Assembly (NCBI GenBank): GCA_003999685.1
Contig: CP021224.1
Span: 1,798,001-1,862,000, forward strand
Reading direction: 5' to 3'
Length of the DNA: 64,000 bases
From: Taiwanofungus camphoratus
Taxonomy: Eukaryota; Basidiomycota; Agaricomycetes; Polyporales; Taiwanofungaceae
A program made the translations under genes and the position numbers. The notes under the pieces were generated by a model. That model did no database searches, was not told where the DNA came from, and worked only from the letters and a program-made list of their open reading frames with translations. Below, one piece after another: positions 53,592 through 64,000 of the stretch; the first letter of the stretch is position 1; each line of letters opens with the position of its first letter.

Positions 53592-54467
53592 ATGGTCTCC
53601 AGCATCTATGGGACCATCATTGATGTCAGAAGTCCCACCCGGCCTCATCGGGCCCTGTCTGCCTTTGAGAAGCAAAGGCATCAGATCTTTGGGCCGCAGC
53701 CAGCACGCATGGTTGCCTCAGGGGGGAAGGGAGATATGGTGGCAAGAAGAAGGGAGTTTTTGGCTGATGAGGAGTTTGTGGCTGCGGGTTTGCATCCCAT
53801 TGATAGGAGACCACACCAGTCAGTTCCTCCCTCTTCTTCCTCTGATGGTGAGTCTTCTGGGGATGGGTCTGGCAGTGGGTCTGGCAGTCAGGGGGATAGT
53901 GGAGGAGGGGATGAAAAGGATGACAGTGATGAGGATGAGCAGAAGCAGGAGCAGGAGCAGGGGGAAGGGCAGGGGGAGGGGGGGGAGCAAGGCCAGGGGG
54001 ATGTCATAGAGCTCAGCTCTGATGATCACCCATGGCAGCGGGCAGAGCAGATGGAGATGGATGAGGGGCATGGTCAGGTAGGTATGCCTTGCTCTCCTTT
54101 TCTTGTGTTTCAAATTGATACATGGACATGTACAGGCAGATTTCACAGCACAGGCAGCAGAGGGACAAGGGGAAGGGGCAGACCCCAGTGATGATGGTGC
54201 GTTCTCAATCATGGTTCCCTCATCCAACTCCTGCCTTTGTGTTCACTTATCGTTTATATAGAATCTGTCTTTTCTGCAGACTTGCTGAGATGGGCTGATG
54301 AGCACACTGAGACCCAAACTGCTGCTCAGTTGGTATATGCTTATCAGCATCTTAGGGTGGAGCAGGTCAAATCTGCTGATTCTTTGCAAAGGCTGACTGA
54401 CATGAGGGACTTCAATGTCTTGGGGGTGGATTCTGTAGCACATGTACTAGAAAGGTACAAAATGTAA
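53592..54467 (+). CDS. Hypothetical three-exon gene, about 244 aa, acidic
   Basis: join(53592-54077, 54136-54196, 54280-54467). All three junctions are GT..AG and phases agree, which supports a real gene model. The product begins MVSSIYGTIIDVRSPTRPHR, followed by KGDMVARRREFLADEEFVAAG. A Ser/Gly then Asp/Glu/Gln-rich low-complexity stretch follows (about residues 85-150), and after it a helical C-terminus (LLRWADEHTETQTAAQLVYAYQ.. SLQRLTDMRDFNVLGVD). I recognise no family. The first exon may start upstream, since the frame is open into repeat G. It has no TGA decay. It could be a host gene fragment or a passenger of a transposon. Confidence 0.45.
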
Positions 54468-54599
54468 CCATATCTACATTTCTGTTCTTGGGACTTCATG
54501 TATATCTGAACATGGCTGTAATTTATCAAAGCTTTACCCAACAGTGAGGCCTTCATTTAGGCATCAGACTTGACCTGGCTGCTGCAAGGGCCAGGGGGC

Positions 54600-55085
54600 A
54601 TCCCTGGAAATGAGGAATGGCCGGCCAACCCATTGCAATGGGATGGGTCCATTGCCGGCCAACCTGTTGCAATGGGTAGGTTTCATCCCCAGCCAACCCA
54701 TTTCAACAGGTAGGTACTCTGCCTGGCTGACCCGTTGCAATGGGTAGGTTTCATCCCCAGCTGACCCATTGCAACAGGATTTTCCCATGGCCAGCCGACC
54801 CGTTGCAACGGGCTACTTCTATGGCTGGCCGACCCGTTGCAACGGGCTACTTCCATGGCCGGCCGACCCATTGCAACAGGATAGTGCCATGGCCGGCTGA
54901 CCCATTGCAACAGGATCCTTCCATGACCGGCTGACCTGTTGCAACGGGCTGGTTCCATCTCTGGCTGACCCGTTGCAATGGGAATACATTCACGCCTGGC
55001 CGACCCATTGCAATGGGAATACATTCACGCCTGGCCGACCCGTTGCAATGAGGCTTGTTTCAATGGTCGGCCAACGTTGGACAGC
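54600..55085 (+). repeat. Minisatellite built on the palindrome CCCGTTGCAACGGG
   Basis: About ten degenerate units of roughly 46 bp: a GGCCGGCCGACC-like part, CC(C/T)(G/A)TTGCAA(C/T)GGG, then a variable GGTTCCAT/GGAATACATTCACG part. The core is a perfect 14-bp palindrome in several units. A similar array lies inverted at 62.60-62.85 kb and shares its edge sequence (GGCCAAACTCAGC..TTATTGG). Confidence 0.85.
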
Positions 55086-55159
55086 CCATTCACAATGGGC
55101 CAAACTCAGCGTTTATTGGCTTGTTGCAACTGGGTTTTCTTACTGGATTGTGTGCTTGG

Positions 55160-55401
55160 AGAACATCTCCAGTCAATAGATGACATCTTTCTTGTAGCAC
55201 TAAGGCTGGATTGACATGCCCATGCTGTTGATAATTGTTGACCCACCAGCTTACGCTCTGCAGCGAGACGTCCAATGCTTCTGCAATATGTGGGAGTTCC
55301 CAGCCTTCCTGGAGGAGCTCTAAAGATCGCTGCTTCATCCCTTCGCTTATCTGTCGATAGACCATAGCAAAGTAGAGCAGTTTACCAAGAGGAGAGGTCA
55401 T
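55160..55401 (-). pseudogene. Tc1-like transposase fragment (helix-turn-helix N-terminus)
   Basis: The minus-strand ORF reads MVYRQISEGMKQRSLELLQE, then GWELPHIAEALDVSLQSVSW and WVNNYQQHGHVNP. This is the homeodomain-like helix-turn-helix that opens many mushroom Tc1/IS630-type transposases. The frame then runs into the minisatellite edge, so the DDE catalytic part is absent. No terminal inverted repeats found. Confidence 0.65.
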
Positions 55402-55866
55402 AGACGATTTTATGATTATTCTGATTTATTTGATTTATTCATATTTACGAATGCTGCCGAGATGCATCTCTCAAGAATTTCTGAATCAACTGTACTGAAA
55501 AATGCTGAGTTTCGTTACTACCAACAGCTCATCTGGACCCTCAAAGAACTTTGTGAATAAAACATGAAGGGCTTTGTTCTTGGGCTGGTTGTCTCCAGGA
55601 ATGAGTTCAATTTGACGTCTTGCTCCATCCTTACTCATGCAGAGCCAAACAAGGCACCAGAAGAAACTTTCCAAGTCATGAAGAAAGCAATGCTTTGGCA
55701 CTTCAGGCCCTTGGAAGTAGAGTGTTGGCTCTCCTCCCAAAATCTCGGGGGACATGAATATATGTGTTCCCTAGGCAAGATGAACATCAGCATCAGCTAC
55801 CGTAATGAACACCAACGTAGACTTACCGTGACAGCATCATCAGCAAGTGGCATATGTCCTTCCCAG

Positions 55867-57474
55867 TGATGAGTCCCGTAGCCTCCTGGGCCCCGAATCG
55901 TGATTATTGGGAGCTTTCTAATCCCCTAACCGACCACTCTAAGACTCTCCTACAGCCTACGACAGGAGGAATAGGTCCCTATAATATTCCTAACGCCCCC
56001 TCTCCTTCCTAAACCCTCCTAACACCCTACGAAGTCTTGCGAAGTCACACGAGGTGCTACGAGATTTCGAATGCTAGATGTGAAGTCCCTAACTCCTGCT
56101 AAGTCCACTATCGGACGCTGTCGGCCCTCCCATACTGTTCCATTGGATCTAGGTCCCATCTACTACGTCACTCATCCCGGGCTTAGCTAAGAAGTCTTAG
56201 CTAAGTCTCTCTTAGCTCTTGTGATTGCAGCTACCTCCGATAGGCTCCAAAACGGTCCGAAGTTCCGGAAGTTGGACTTAGGAAGCCTTGTGCACCCCCA
56301 TAGGTCTTGATCCTATGCCATAAGGTCATCCTAGGGCGTATCCATATGACCCTCCACCCAGTTAGGACACCTCCTACCCCGATTAGGCCAAGTCCCGCTG
56401 CTAAGAACTTCATGCGCTCTTAGCCCGCTAAGATAGGTGATCATGGCGCATGGCTGCTCTCGGATAGTCATCCCGCCCTCGTGAATGAAGTTGGTCACCT
56501 TTCTACCATTCGTAGTTCCCCTGTTTCAGTTCCTAATTAGTTCCTATCCCCCTTGTGTTCACTTCGGAGTCCATGCATTTTAGTACACATTTCAGACTCG
56601 TAAGGATCACTTCACGCAAGATTAGTTCACCTCACGCTCCCCTATTTAGTCAGAGGTAGTTTACTATGTACGAGAGAGACCCCTCAGTGCATGCTTCTCC
56701 CTTTGGAATACCAGTTCCCCTGTAGCTCCGATCTTAGGAAAGCACCGCGAGTACAACCTTAGGAACGGTCCTAAGGTCCCTAAGTCTCCACCCCAGCTCC
56801 GTTTCAGTACCTTTGAACTACGTCTACGCTCACAATATATCTACGAACCACGTCTACGCTTCCCGAACTACGCACTACGATCTACGAAGTCGCCGTGACT
56901 TTGTGCCCTTCAGTACCTCTTATAGCACCTATCCGGTGGGCCTCCGCCTTAGTTATACCCTTAGGCTCACGTTGCGTCATCCCTACGTCCTACGAATAGC
57001 CCTACGACTCTCCCATAGCCTTAGTTTCAGGCTATAGTACATCTCCCTACGCCCTCGAACTCTCCGACCTCTCCTACAGGTCTCCTACGCTAGCCAAACC
57101 TTGCCCACTTCGCTCTAACAAACCTCTAAACCTTACGCCCTTTAGCTAACTCTAGCTAAAAGGACTTCGCAGCACCTACAAAGTCAGCTCGTGCGATTTA
57201 GCTAAAACTTCGAAGGACTTCGCAAAATCTCAAAGAACTCTGCATACTTCGAAGGGCCTTGCAAGGCCTTAGGGATAGTATAGCACTTAGGAACAAGATC
57301 CGGTTGTGCAGGACCCTTGACCCCTTACTCTCCTACTTACAAAAACAAGACATACAGGTTTCCCGGTATCATACAGGTTGTAGCTCCTACCCGCACACCC
57401 TCACAGTTATCACACTACCCCACAGCCACGTTACGAAGCCCTCCCTAGGTACCAGGGTCCCCTAGGTCGTATCA
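55867..57474 (+). mobile_element. Dispersed 1.6-kb repeat, copy 2 (LTR-like), in the FunK1 pseudogene
   Basis: It is inserted between the codons for the DYxxAIP and EEH-like parts of the kinase. Comparison with gene 2 (17800-17815) therefore fixes its ends as TGATGAGTCCC..GGTCGTATCA. Flanks CCAG and CCGG may be a decayed 4-5 bp duplication. There is no ORF. It is rich in CTACGAAG- and ACTTCGAAGG-type short repeats. Confidence 0.75.
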
Positions 57475-57941
57475 CCGGATGGCAATCACATAGTCGATCA
57501 AGACGCCTTGGTGATGATGCTCACTTTTGCCAGTTATTAGAATATTCCCTACACTAATATCATGATGAAGTACACCCTTTTGTACCGAATTTTAGTGTCC
57601 TGTATTGATGATATATTGACATCTTAGTCATTTTATATGCTCGCAGATCGTGTAAAATCTGCACCTATGATGGCATCTCGAAACACTTTGACAGTCTCCA
57701 AAACGGACTTTGCAAATATCACAGGCCACCCATAGGTTTTCATTACAAGTTTGGAATGTGTTCTTCCACAAGGTAGCACATCCTGAAGCATGATTCCAGG
57801 AGGAAGCTTTTCTGGCAAATAATCTAGAAACACTGTATACTGGGTGATACCATAGCACTCTCCGCCGGGAGAGCTTCTGAGGGTTTCTGGCTCCTTCTGG
57901 GCAATATTTTGCTTGGCATCTATGACTCGAGGCTTGCCTTT

Positions 57942-59018
57942 TGTTACGGAGAGTCTACGCCTGTAGGTGACTACCGTGATGGGGAGTCGTTGAGCAGTCA
58001 GGCATGAAGTGTAAACGAGGAGCCAGCCTGGCTGACGACAAGTACATGTCTAAGTCTCCAACCGCTAGCCCAACGGTCTCGAGAGAGTTGCGGGCTAAGT
58101 CACAGTCTAAGTCCTAGTGTAGTCACAAGGATATAGATGGTCTAAGGCGACCCATTGAATAGACGAAGGTATAGGGGCCTAAGCCCAGTCGTAAAGTACA
58201 AATGGTAATAACGGCACCAAAGTACACAGTGTAACTAAGGAGGACAAGATTGGGGTGCTCCGCAGTGAGCCAACCCCTTAAGTACTATGGTGGGTTTAGA
58301 GCAAGCCAGCCCTCACTCCCACGGGTACCAGCACCTAAGCGTCCATAAGTCAGAGGCCCGAGTGGTCCCTTCTGAGGAACAGTCCATAACTGTTACCGGG
58401 GGGTTCACCCTGGTAATGCTGCAGAAGCTTGGAGCGGTGTGCAGTGAAGGGTCGAAGAGGAGCGACGGTGACGACGAGTCACGATCCTCGGTAGTCTTCA
58501 ACTACAAGCCCTATGTAGTCGCGATAGTCTTTACGGGCTTCTTGAGGTGCGAGAAGATGTGTGAAGACTAGCGTGTATTGGTACTAATGCGTAGTACACT
58601 TTTAGGAAAGGATGAACGAAGAGAATACGACTAGGGGAACCTCCAACAGTGGGACCCCCCTTTATACTGCCACCGCCAACCCCCAGGTATACTAGCAGCC
58701 CCCCAGAGACCGCATAAGGTGAGAGGAGTCAGCGGCCCGAAAGTACATAACTACCATGGCGTAAGTGGGGATGGTCGGCCCGTCAGTCAATCTGGGTAAG
58801 TAAGGTGTGGAAGGGACGCCGCACGTCCATGGTGTGACAAACAGAGGGAAAGAAAAAACGAACACGTCTCTAGTCCTACCCGACAGTAACAATAACTAAG
58901 CGAGTGACAGTCAGCCCGTCAGGAATAATGGTGATAATTGTAAGTGTACACAACCCGCTAGTCCAGTATAGTGAAGAGAAATGAAAATGTATGTTCGCAC
59001 CATTACCGCCTTGTAACA
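57942..59018 (+). mobile_element. Solo LTR, family H (copy 2), with nested family F LTR
   Basis: TGTTACGGAG to CCTTGTAACA with perfect duplication CCTTT (57937-57941, 59019-59023). It splits the FunK1 pseudogene within the ..KGKPRVIDAK.. segment. Without the nested LTR its length is 571 bp. Confidence 0.93.
58391..58891 (-). mobile_element. Solo LTR, family F, nested in the H LTR
   Basis: 501 bp, TGTTACCGGG to CAGTAACA, duplication ATAAC (58386-58390, 58892-58896). It keeps AGAATACGACT (58622-58632), the exact sequence of the F primer site. It differs from the full F LTRs at many scattered transitions, so it is older. Confidence 0.93.
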
Positions 59019-60431
59019 CCTTTGGTATGTAAATTTTGGCGAATGAGGGTCTCTGTTGTGTCCTGCTCTCCGTCCACAGTCATCATGCAGTATGAATACA
59101 TCATGGCTACACCTTCACAGTGTCCAATTTGTGTGTATGATGCACTCTCAAGGTCCCACCTGTTGTCGTGCCAAGTGTCTTTGACGATGTAAACCTAAAT
59201 TTGCAATAAAAATGTCATTACGCCAATGTCGACATAAAAAACTAAGCTAATCACTTCTCGATCTTCCTTTGGCAGATGCATGTCTTTCTCATGCCATGCT
59301 TTCCATATTCATATTGCTTGACCACAAATAATTTCCCTACATGCAACACTGATAGGCTTTCACAACACAAATGTCTTGAATATGTTTGAACACATTTTGC
59401 ATGGATCGTCGGTTTGCAGTTTCGGCATCTCGATTGTCCAATAGCGTGGAGTCAGCGACTCTGCATGTGTGAACTCATATGACAACTTCGCTTCAGACCG
59501 AAGCAGTTCAGGCGAGGCAAAGACACTGCACTTTTTCAGAGTGCACAGCAAAGTGTTCCATCCTAGACTCGATGGTGGAAGCATGCAGATACCGGCAATA
59601 ACACATATTAGTTTTTTTGGCTCCCAACAAAACAGATGACCAGTGTCAGATCATAATAGTGAGAATGTGTGAGGGAACATTACTATCATTTGACCAGTGT
59701 TTGAGGATTTCCATCATTTGATTTTTAGCTCCACAATGACTGAATGGATTGCTCTCAGAGCAGTATCATTTTGTGGTTATGGATCCTGGCTACATGGCCA
59801 TATACTTACATTTTTAATTATTTTCATAGTGAGGTGCCCAAGGATGTTCCAGTGAAGGGGACTAGTGTTTGACAATTTTTCTGAGAAATGTCACGAAGAG
59901 TCACCATACCAGGACAGTGCCGCAATGAAGCTCTGATGTGGCTTTTGGGCATCCGCCTGCAGCATTGCAATGACAACGAAGTGCATCTGCTGGCGGAGCT
60001 CAAATCCAGATTGAGGAAGTGTCACTCTTGCTCATGGATTGTAACACACAGCAACACATTTGCTGCTGTACACCCATTGCACCCATGATAAGCTTCAGAA
60101 AAATTGAGAGAGTGCATGTTATGGTGTGCTTGAGTTAGACACAAGCGCAGGAACTAAGCGGCCATGGTTTGGGATGAGGCGAGAGGGTAGAAGAATAGCG
60201 ATCAGCCTAATTAATAGATTTTCTGACACTCATATTGAACTTCTTTAAAATCAGAGAACACAGCTGTGTTGCACAATTTTCTAGACTATTTTAGATACTG
60301 TCTGATCTTGAGAATATCCCAAGGAGAGTTTGTGATAAGCCATTCTCAAACACTGGATCCTTCTCAAAGTGGTGTCACAAAATAGTACTTGGTGGATGTC
60401 AAACACTTCAGCCCCTAAGACACCTGACCGA

Positions 60432-61452
60432 TGATATGAACTATAACACTCCAACTTCTAACTGGGTATGACCTTGAGAAGCTGGAAAGTTATAGTACTA
60501 GTTAGTGCACAGGAGAGAGTCAGCAGCAAAGGGTTCTTGATCTCAAATGGGTCAAGAGACATCTATGAAGGTCTTCAATGACCTACAATGTGTGTTGTGA
60601 CTGCTTGATGTAGCTTCGATGTGCTACTATGCTGTATTGTACTAAGGGGAGCCTAAACGGGAGAACTTAGCTGATATGCAGCCCTTCAATTACTGTAGAA
60701 GGCGGACTTGAGTTAGAGATGTTTTTGTGAATGCAACCCTTTGATGTGACTCGAAGGCAGATGTAAGACTAAACACAACCCTTTGACAACAGTCAAAGAC
60801 GAACAAGACGCAACCCTTCAAGAGACTGTAGAAGGCGGATTGTAGATGCAACTCTTTGAATGTAGGTGAAAATGGAAAGACGCAGTAAAACATGGTAGAA
60901 GACTGTATCGAAGGTGCTCTTCTTGAGCTCTGCAGAATGGGGGAAAACTTCTCTGTTGGTCCGAGACATCGTACATCACGTTTATACTACTTTACTATAA
61001 TGTAAGACACATCAGGAGTGGCATAGTACGAGTGGCATTCTAACTACTTGGGTACTACAGAGTAGCTCGTAGAGGGAGTGGCTACTATACTGACGTCACT
61101 AGTAAGGCTGAGACAAAGGAACGTACATAGACTAAGACGTGGTTGTAGTGTTATTGAGCGCATCGAGTGGCACGTCGAAGCTGATCAAGTGATATTGGGG
61201 TGGCAAAACCGGTCACATGTGAGGACTTCGAGTGGCAACTGTGTGTGGCGCATTGTGTGTAGAGAGAACTGCGCACCAGAATGTTGGACCAGAATTGGTG
61301 GAGTGGCTGTGGCGTGATTCGAAGCTATTGGAGAGTCCCGTGGTGGCTTTTCAGATGGTATCAGATGTGTCAAGTGGCATCGAAGCCATGCCTAAGGTTC
61401 TAGGGTCGAGTGAGGGCGCTCCGCAGGGCCTAGAAGGGCCTGGCACCTATCA
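60432..61452 (+). repeat. Dispersed ~1.02-kb repeat G, copy 2
   Basis: TGATATGAACTATAACACTCC-like start and GGCACCTATCA end, collinear with 3236-4272. The two copies differ mostly by C/T and G/A changes. The 814 bp before it (59,618-60,431) contain one unrecognised 66-codon ORF (59888-60088) and nothing I can support. Confidence 0.7.
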
Positions 61453-61958
61453 CTGATCTGCGATATATACATACAAGTTCTTCTGGGCCAGGGCTAGACC
61501 AAAGATGAAGCATCAGTCGACTGACTCATTTTTTTATCTATTTATTTTTTTTATTTAAATTTACCAAGTTTATACTCCATACACTATAGGTACATGTAGA
61601 GTAAAATTGATAGTAAATGGGCATCTGCACCTGCATGAGCGGCAAACCAGCATCTTCCAGAAGCCTCAATACATGGTGTGGGTATACAATCCAGCAGAGC
61701 CTGCAGAATAGAAGGGCACAGCCAGCCCAGATGTACAAGTCCCCAGTTGTCAGAGAAGCAACATTTGGAGGAAGCCATATCTGACCCCCGTCCAACCCAT
61801 GTTTCACACTCCGTGTGGCTGCCCAGCCCAGTAATCTCATTCTGACAGCAGTCCATCGTAGTGACCAAGTTTAGCCCTACAGGTTTCAGGCCTCAGTTAA
61901 CATCCTGATAGATGGGGGGGTTATTGCAGATGCTAGGCTCTGCTATCCCCTCATCTAC

Positions 61959-62600
61959 TCAATCATTGTACAGCTTGAACACCTTTGCTTCGGTGTCATA
62001 CCATTCACAGAAGTCCCGGAATTTGCCACCCAGGGCAGTGGTCATTCCAGGGTCTAAATGGTGGGTCTCATGGAACCGCTGCCAGGCTGCCCATCTATCA
62101 ACAGTGTGGCACATGATGCAGGCATGTGTAAATGTCCTCGTGCATGCTGCTTCAGCCTTGAGAAGAGATTCAGTAAGAATCTCTGCCCAATCAAATGTGG
62201 AGACCATTGGGTTGAGCTGCAGGAACTCCATAATGTCATCTGGGGTCCAACCCCATTGTTCAGGGGGCCCCATCAGAAGTGGGTCATGAGGACCCTGTTG
62301 GTGCTTCATCCTAACCCAGAATGGGCAGTCGAAGAGCACATGTTCCTGAGTTTCCTCTGCTCCACACATGCAAAGATGAGGACCTGGAATGTTAAACCAA
62401 GAACGGTATTCGCCACTCAGGAAGTGGTTGGTGAGCACACAGCAGATGTGTGCCACCTCCTTGTTGGACTTGCCAGCTACTTTCAGGACCCACATGCCCT
62501 TAGCTGTGGTTCCATGCAGTGGTGAGGCATCATCGGCTACTTTCCACAGCCAACTACTGTGATATCTATGCTTGTTGACAAGCCCATCCAGTGAAAAACC
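61959..62600 (-). pseudogene. LINE ORF2 C-terminus (zinc-binding end)
   Basis: The minus-strand frame reads SNKEVAHICCVLTNHFLSGE, YRSWFNIPGPHLCMCGAEET and QEHVLFDCPFWVRMK. This is the CXC..H..C zinc-binding pattern found after RNase H in Tad/I LINEs, followed by a helical tail (FDWAEILTESLLKAEAACTR). The ORF runs upstream straight into the minisatellite, so the 5' part of the LINE has been replaced. 61,453-61,958 contains low-complexity AT tracts and no clear gene. This LINE differs from LINE-1 in sequence; it could be related to LINE-2, whose matching part is missing. Confidence 0.6.
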
Positions 62601-62850
62601 CTGTTGCAATGGGCCAATAAATGCTGAGTTTGGCCCCATTGTGAACAGGCCGTCCAATGTTGGCTGACCATTGAAACAAGCCCCATTGCAACGGGTCGGC
62701 CGGGCATGAATATATTCCTGTTGCAACGGATTGGCCGGCCATGGCACTATCCCATTGCAATGGGTCAGCCGACCATGAGAGTATCCCGTTGCAATGGGTC
62801 AGCCAGCCATGAGAGTATCCTGTTGCAATGGGTCGGCTGACCATAATACT
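62600..62850 (-). repeat. Minisatellite, inverted array of the CCCGTTGCAACGGG type
   Basis: Units such as CCCATTGCAATGGGTCAGCC, then GACCATGAGAGTATCC, repeat about every 46 bp. Orientation is opposite to the array at 54.6 kb, and the same edge sequence occurs at 62,590-62,650. Confidence 0.8.
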
Positions 62851-63200
62851 AGCCTGTTGGTGCTAGTTAGAAACATTTCCTCACTGGTCAGAAAGATTTC
62901 AATGCTGATAAGAAACATTGTGGCACCAGTCAGAAACCCTTCAGTGCTGGTCCGAAATATTGCGGCGCCAGTCAGCAACCCTTCAGCACTGGTCAGCAAC
63001 TCTTTGGCACCAGTCAAAACATTTTGGTGCCGGTGAGCAACCCATTGGTGCCGGTCAAAACATTGCAGTGCTGGTGAGCAACCCTTTGGTGCTGGTCAGA
63101 AATATTGTGGTGCTGGTCAAAACATTTCGGTGCCGGTGAGCAACCCTTCAGTGCCGGTCAGAAATATTGTGGCACCAGTCAAAACATTTTGATGCTGGTG
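62850..63200 (+). repeat. Minisatellite with GGTGCCGGTCA-type units
   Basis: Short degenerate units alternate: CAGTGCTGGTCAGAAATATTG, GGCACCAGTCAGCAACCCTT, GGTGCCGGTCAAAACATTT. The period is about 23-24 bp in a higher-order alternation of AGAAATATTG, AAAACATTT and AGCAACCCTT endings. No ORF evidence beyond chance, although the + strand frame stays open. Confidence 0.75.
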
Positions 63201-63201
63201 G

Positions 63202-63795
63202 GGAACATCCTGGCACCGAGCCTTGGGACCCAGTCTGATAGATGGTATAGCCCTGGGATCCCATCTTTGTTGGTCCTTTCACAATTTGAGTAACAATGCT
63301 CATTATAGTGTAATTGGCACCTCCAGAGGGGATTCCCACTTTGCCGGGAATTGTGAAGCTGGGACCCTTCAGTGCTTGTGGGGAACATCTCAGTGCCGTG
63401 CCTTGGGACCCAGTCTGATAGATGGTACAACCCCGGGATCCCATCTTTGTTGGCCCTTTCACAATTTCAGCACCTCTGGAGGGATTCCCACTTTGCCGGG
63501 AATTGTGAAGCTGGGACCCTTCAGCGCCAGTGAGGAACATCCTGGTGCCATGCCTTGGGACCTGGTCTGATAGATGGTACAACCCTGGGATCCCATCTTT
63601 GTTGGTCCTTTCACAATTTGAGTAACAATGCTCATTATAGTGTAATTGGCACCTCCAGAGGGGATTCCCACTTTGCCGGGAATTGTGAAGCTGGGACCCT
63701 TCAGCGCCAGTGAGGAACATCCTGGTGCCATGCCTTGGGACCTGGTCTGATAGATGGTACAACCCTGGGATCCCATCTTTGTTGGCCTTTTCACA
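63202..63795 (+). repeat. Tandem repeat, units of about 150-180 bp (at least 3.5 units)
   Basis: The phrase CTTGGGACC(C/T)(A/G)GTCTGATAG recurs near 63,224, 63,402, 63,555 and 63,735, and CACTTTGCCGGGAATTGTGA near 63,338, 63,490 and 63,670. Spacings are about 178, 153 and 180 bp. The short unit lacks the block with GAGTAACAATGCTCATTATAG. 63,796 to the window end diverges into related sequence with no gene. Confidence 0.85.
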
Positions 63796-64000
63796 ATTTA
63801 CATCACCATGCCCATTTCAGTAAAAATGATGTTTTCTCTGAGGATGCTCTTGTCACTGGAAATTGTGAGGCTGGGACCCTCTGATGCTGGTGAGGTGCTT
63901 TTCAGTGCTGGGTGTCCTGACTGGGATGAATAGGTAATCACATTTTGGGATTGCACCTTCACTGGTTTTCAGCACTGATACTGTTCTGGATTTCCCCACC

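Larger units (their letters stand above)
55486..59617 (-). pseudogene. FunK1-type kinase pseudogene (third copy), broken by two insertions
   Basis: Pieces in gene order on the minus strand: 59617-59024 (CVIAGICMLPPSSLGWNTLL, SPELLRSEAKLSYEF, KAWHEKDMHLP, KDTW), family H LTR with nested F LTR (57942-59018), 57936-57475 (FLDYLPEKLPPGIMLQDVLP, KTYGWPVIFAKSVLETVK, then VLHHDISVGNILITG), the 1.6-kb repeat (55867-57474), and 55866-55486 (MSPEILGGEP, HDLESFFWCLVWLCMSKDG). It is most like gene 2 of the tandem pair but still has part of the segment that gene 2 lacks. Stops and frame changes occur besides the insertions. Intron remnants are at the same places as in gene 2. HRD is changed to HHD. Confidence 0.85.

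Noticed and set aside
54600-55085. CRISPR-like array
   Set aside because: Units are degenerate, contiguous and palindromic, with no unique spacers, and the sequence is eukaryotic (introns, retroelements).
63223-63762. 204-codon minus-strand ORF
   Set aside because: It arises from the 178-bp tandem repeat; the repeated peptide follows unit length and shows no domain.

Overview
This window looks like a repeat-dense stretch of a filamentous basidiomycete (Agaricomycete-type) chromosome. The reasons are short spliceosomal introns (about 50-70 bp, GT..AG), two FunK1-type fungal kinase genes, chromodomain Ty3/gypsy elements, Tad/I-type LINEs with RNase H, and a tnp2 (CACTA) remnant. I see no bacterial or viral gene organisation and no tRNA, rRNA or CRISPR array.

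Layout. 1-4.3 kb: gypsy pol fragment, a 1.57-kb dispersed repeat, a tnp2 transposase remnant and a 1.04-kb dispersed repeat. 6.0-7.6 kb (-): multi-exon WD40 gene with a C-terminal membrane segment, probably decayed. 8.1-8.7 kb: solo LTR with perfect target duplication. 9.7-12.3 kb (+): SPT5-like NGN/KOW gene full of TGA codons. 13.2-18.8 kb (+): two tandem FunK1 kinase genes whose exons join cleanly; these are the only clearly intact host genes. 19.4-38.0 kb: one LINE (LINE-2, +) cut into pieces by another LINE (LINE-1, -), a full-length gypsy element (family F, -), a solo LTR of family H, and a solo LTR of family D that itself holds a solo LTR of family E. 38.0-53.1 kb: a gypsy element of family D (+), split in its integrase by a complete 8.04-kb gypsy element of family E (-) with 490-bp LTRs and target duplication CCGCC. 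53.1-64 kb: a small three-exon unknown gene, minisatellites built on a 14-bp palindrome, a Tc1-like transposase fragment, a third FunK1 copy (pseudogene, -) broken by two insertions, a 1.02-kb repeat, a LINE C-terminus and further tandem repeats.

Four points stand out. (1) All three gypsy families carry a further ORF downstream of integrase-chromodomain, encoding two CCHC zinc knuckles. (2) In all three families the primer-binding site next to the 5' LTR is complementary (11-13 nt) to an LTR segment lying about 33 nt after the TATA box, with sequence change on both sides between families. This is the signature of Tf1-type self-priming. (3) Almost every in-frame stop in LINEs, gypsy elements and the SPT5-like gene is TGA at a position where arginine (CGA) is expected. 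This is what CpG deamination, and only CpG deamination, would give. (4) Families E and F have almost identical LTR pairs but many stops, so they look like fresh copies of already damaged parents, moved in trans.

The two intact kinase genes still use CGA codons freely, so the decay appears confined to repeats and dead genes. Function calls rest on motif recognition by eye; no database search was possible.
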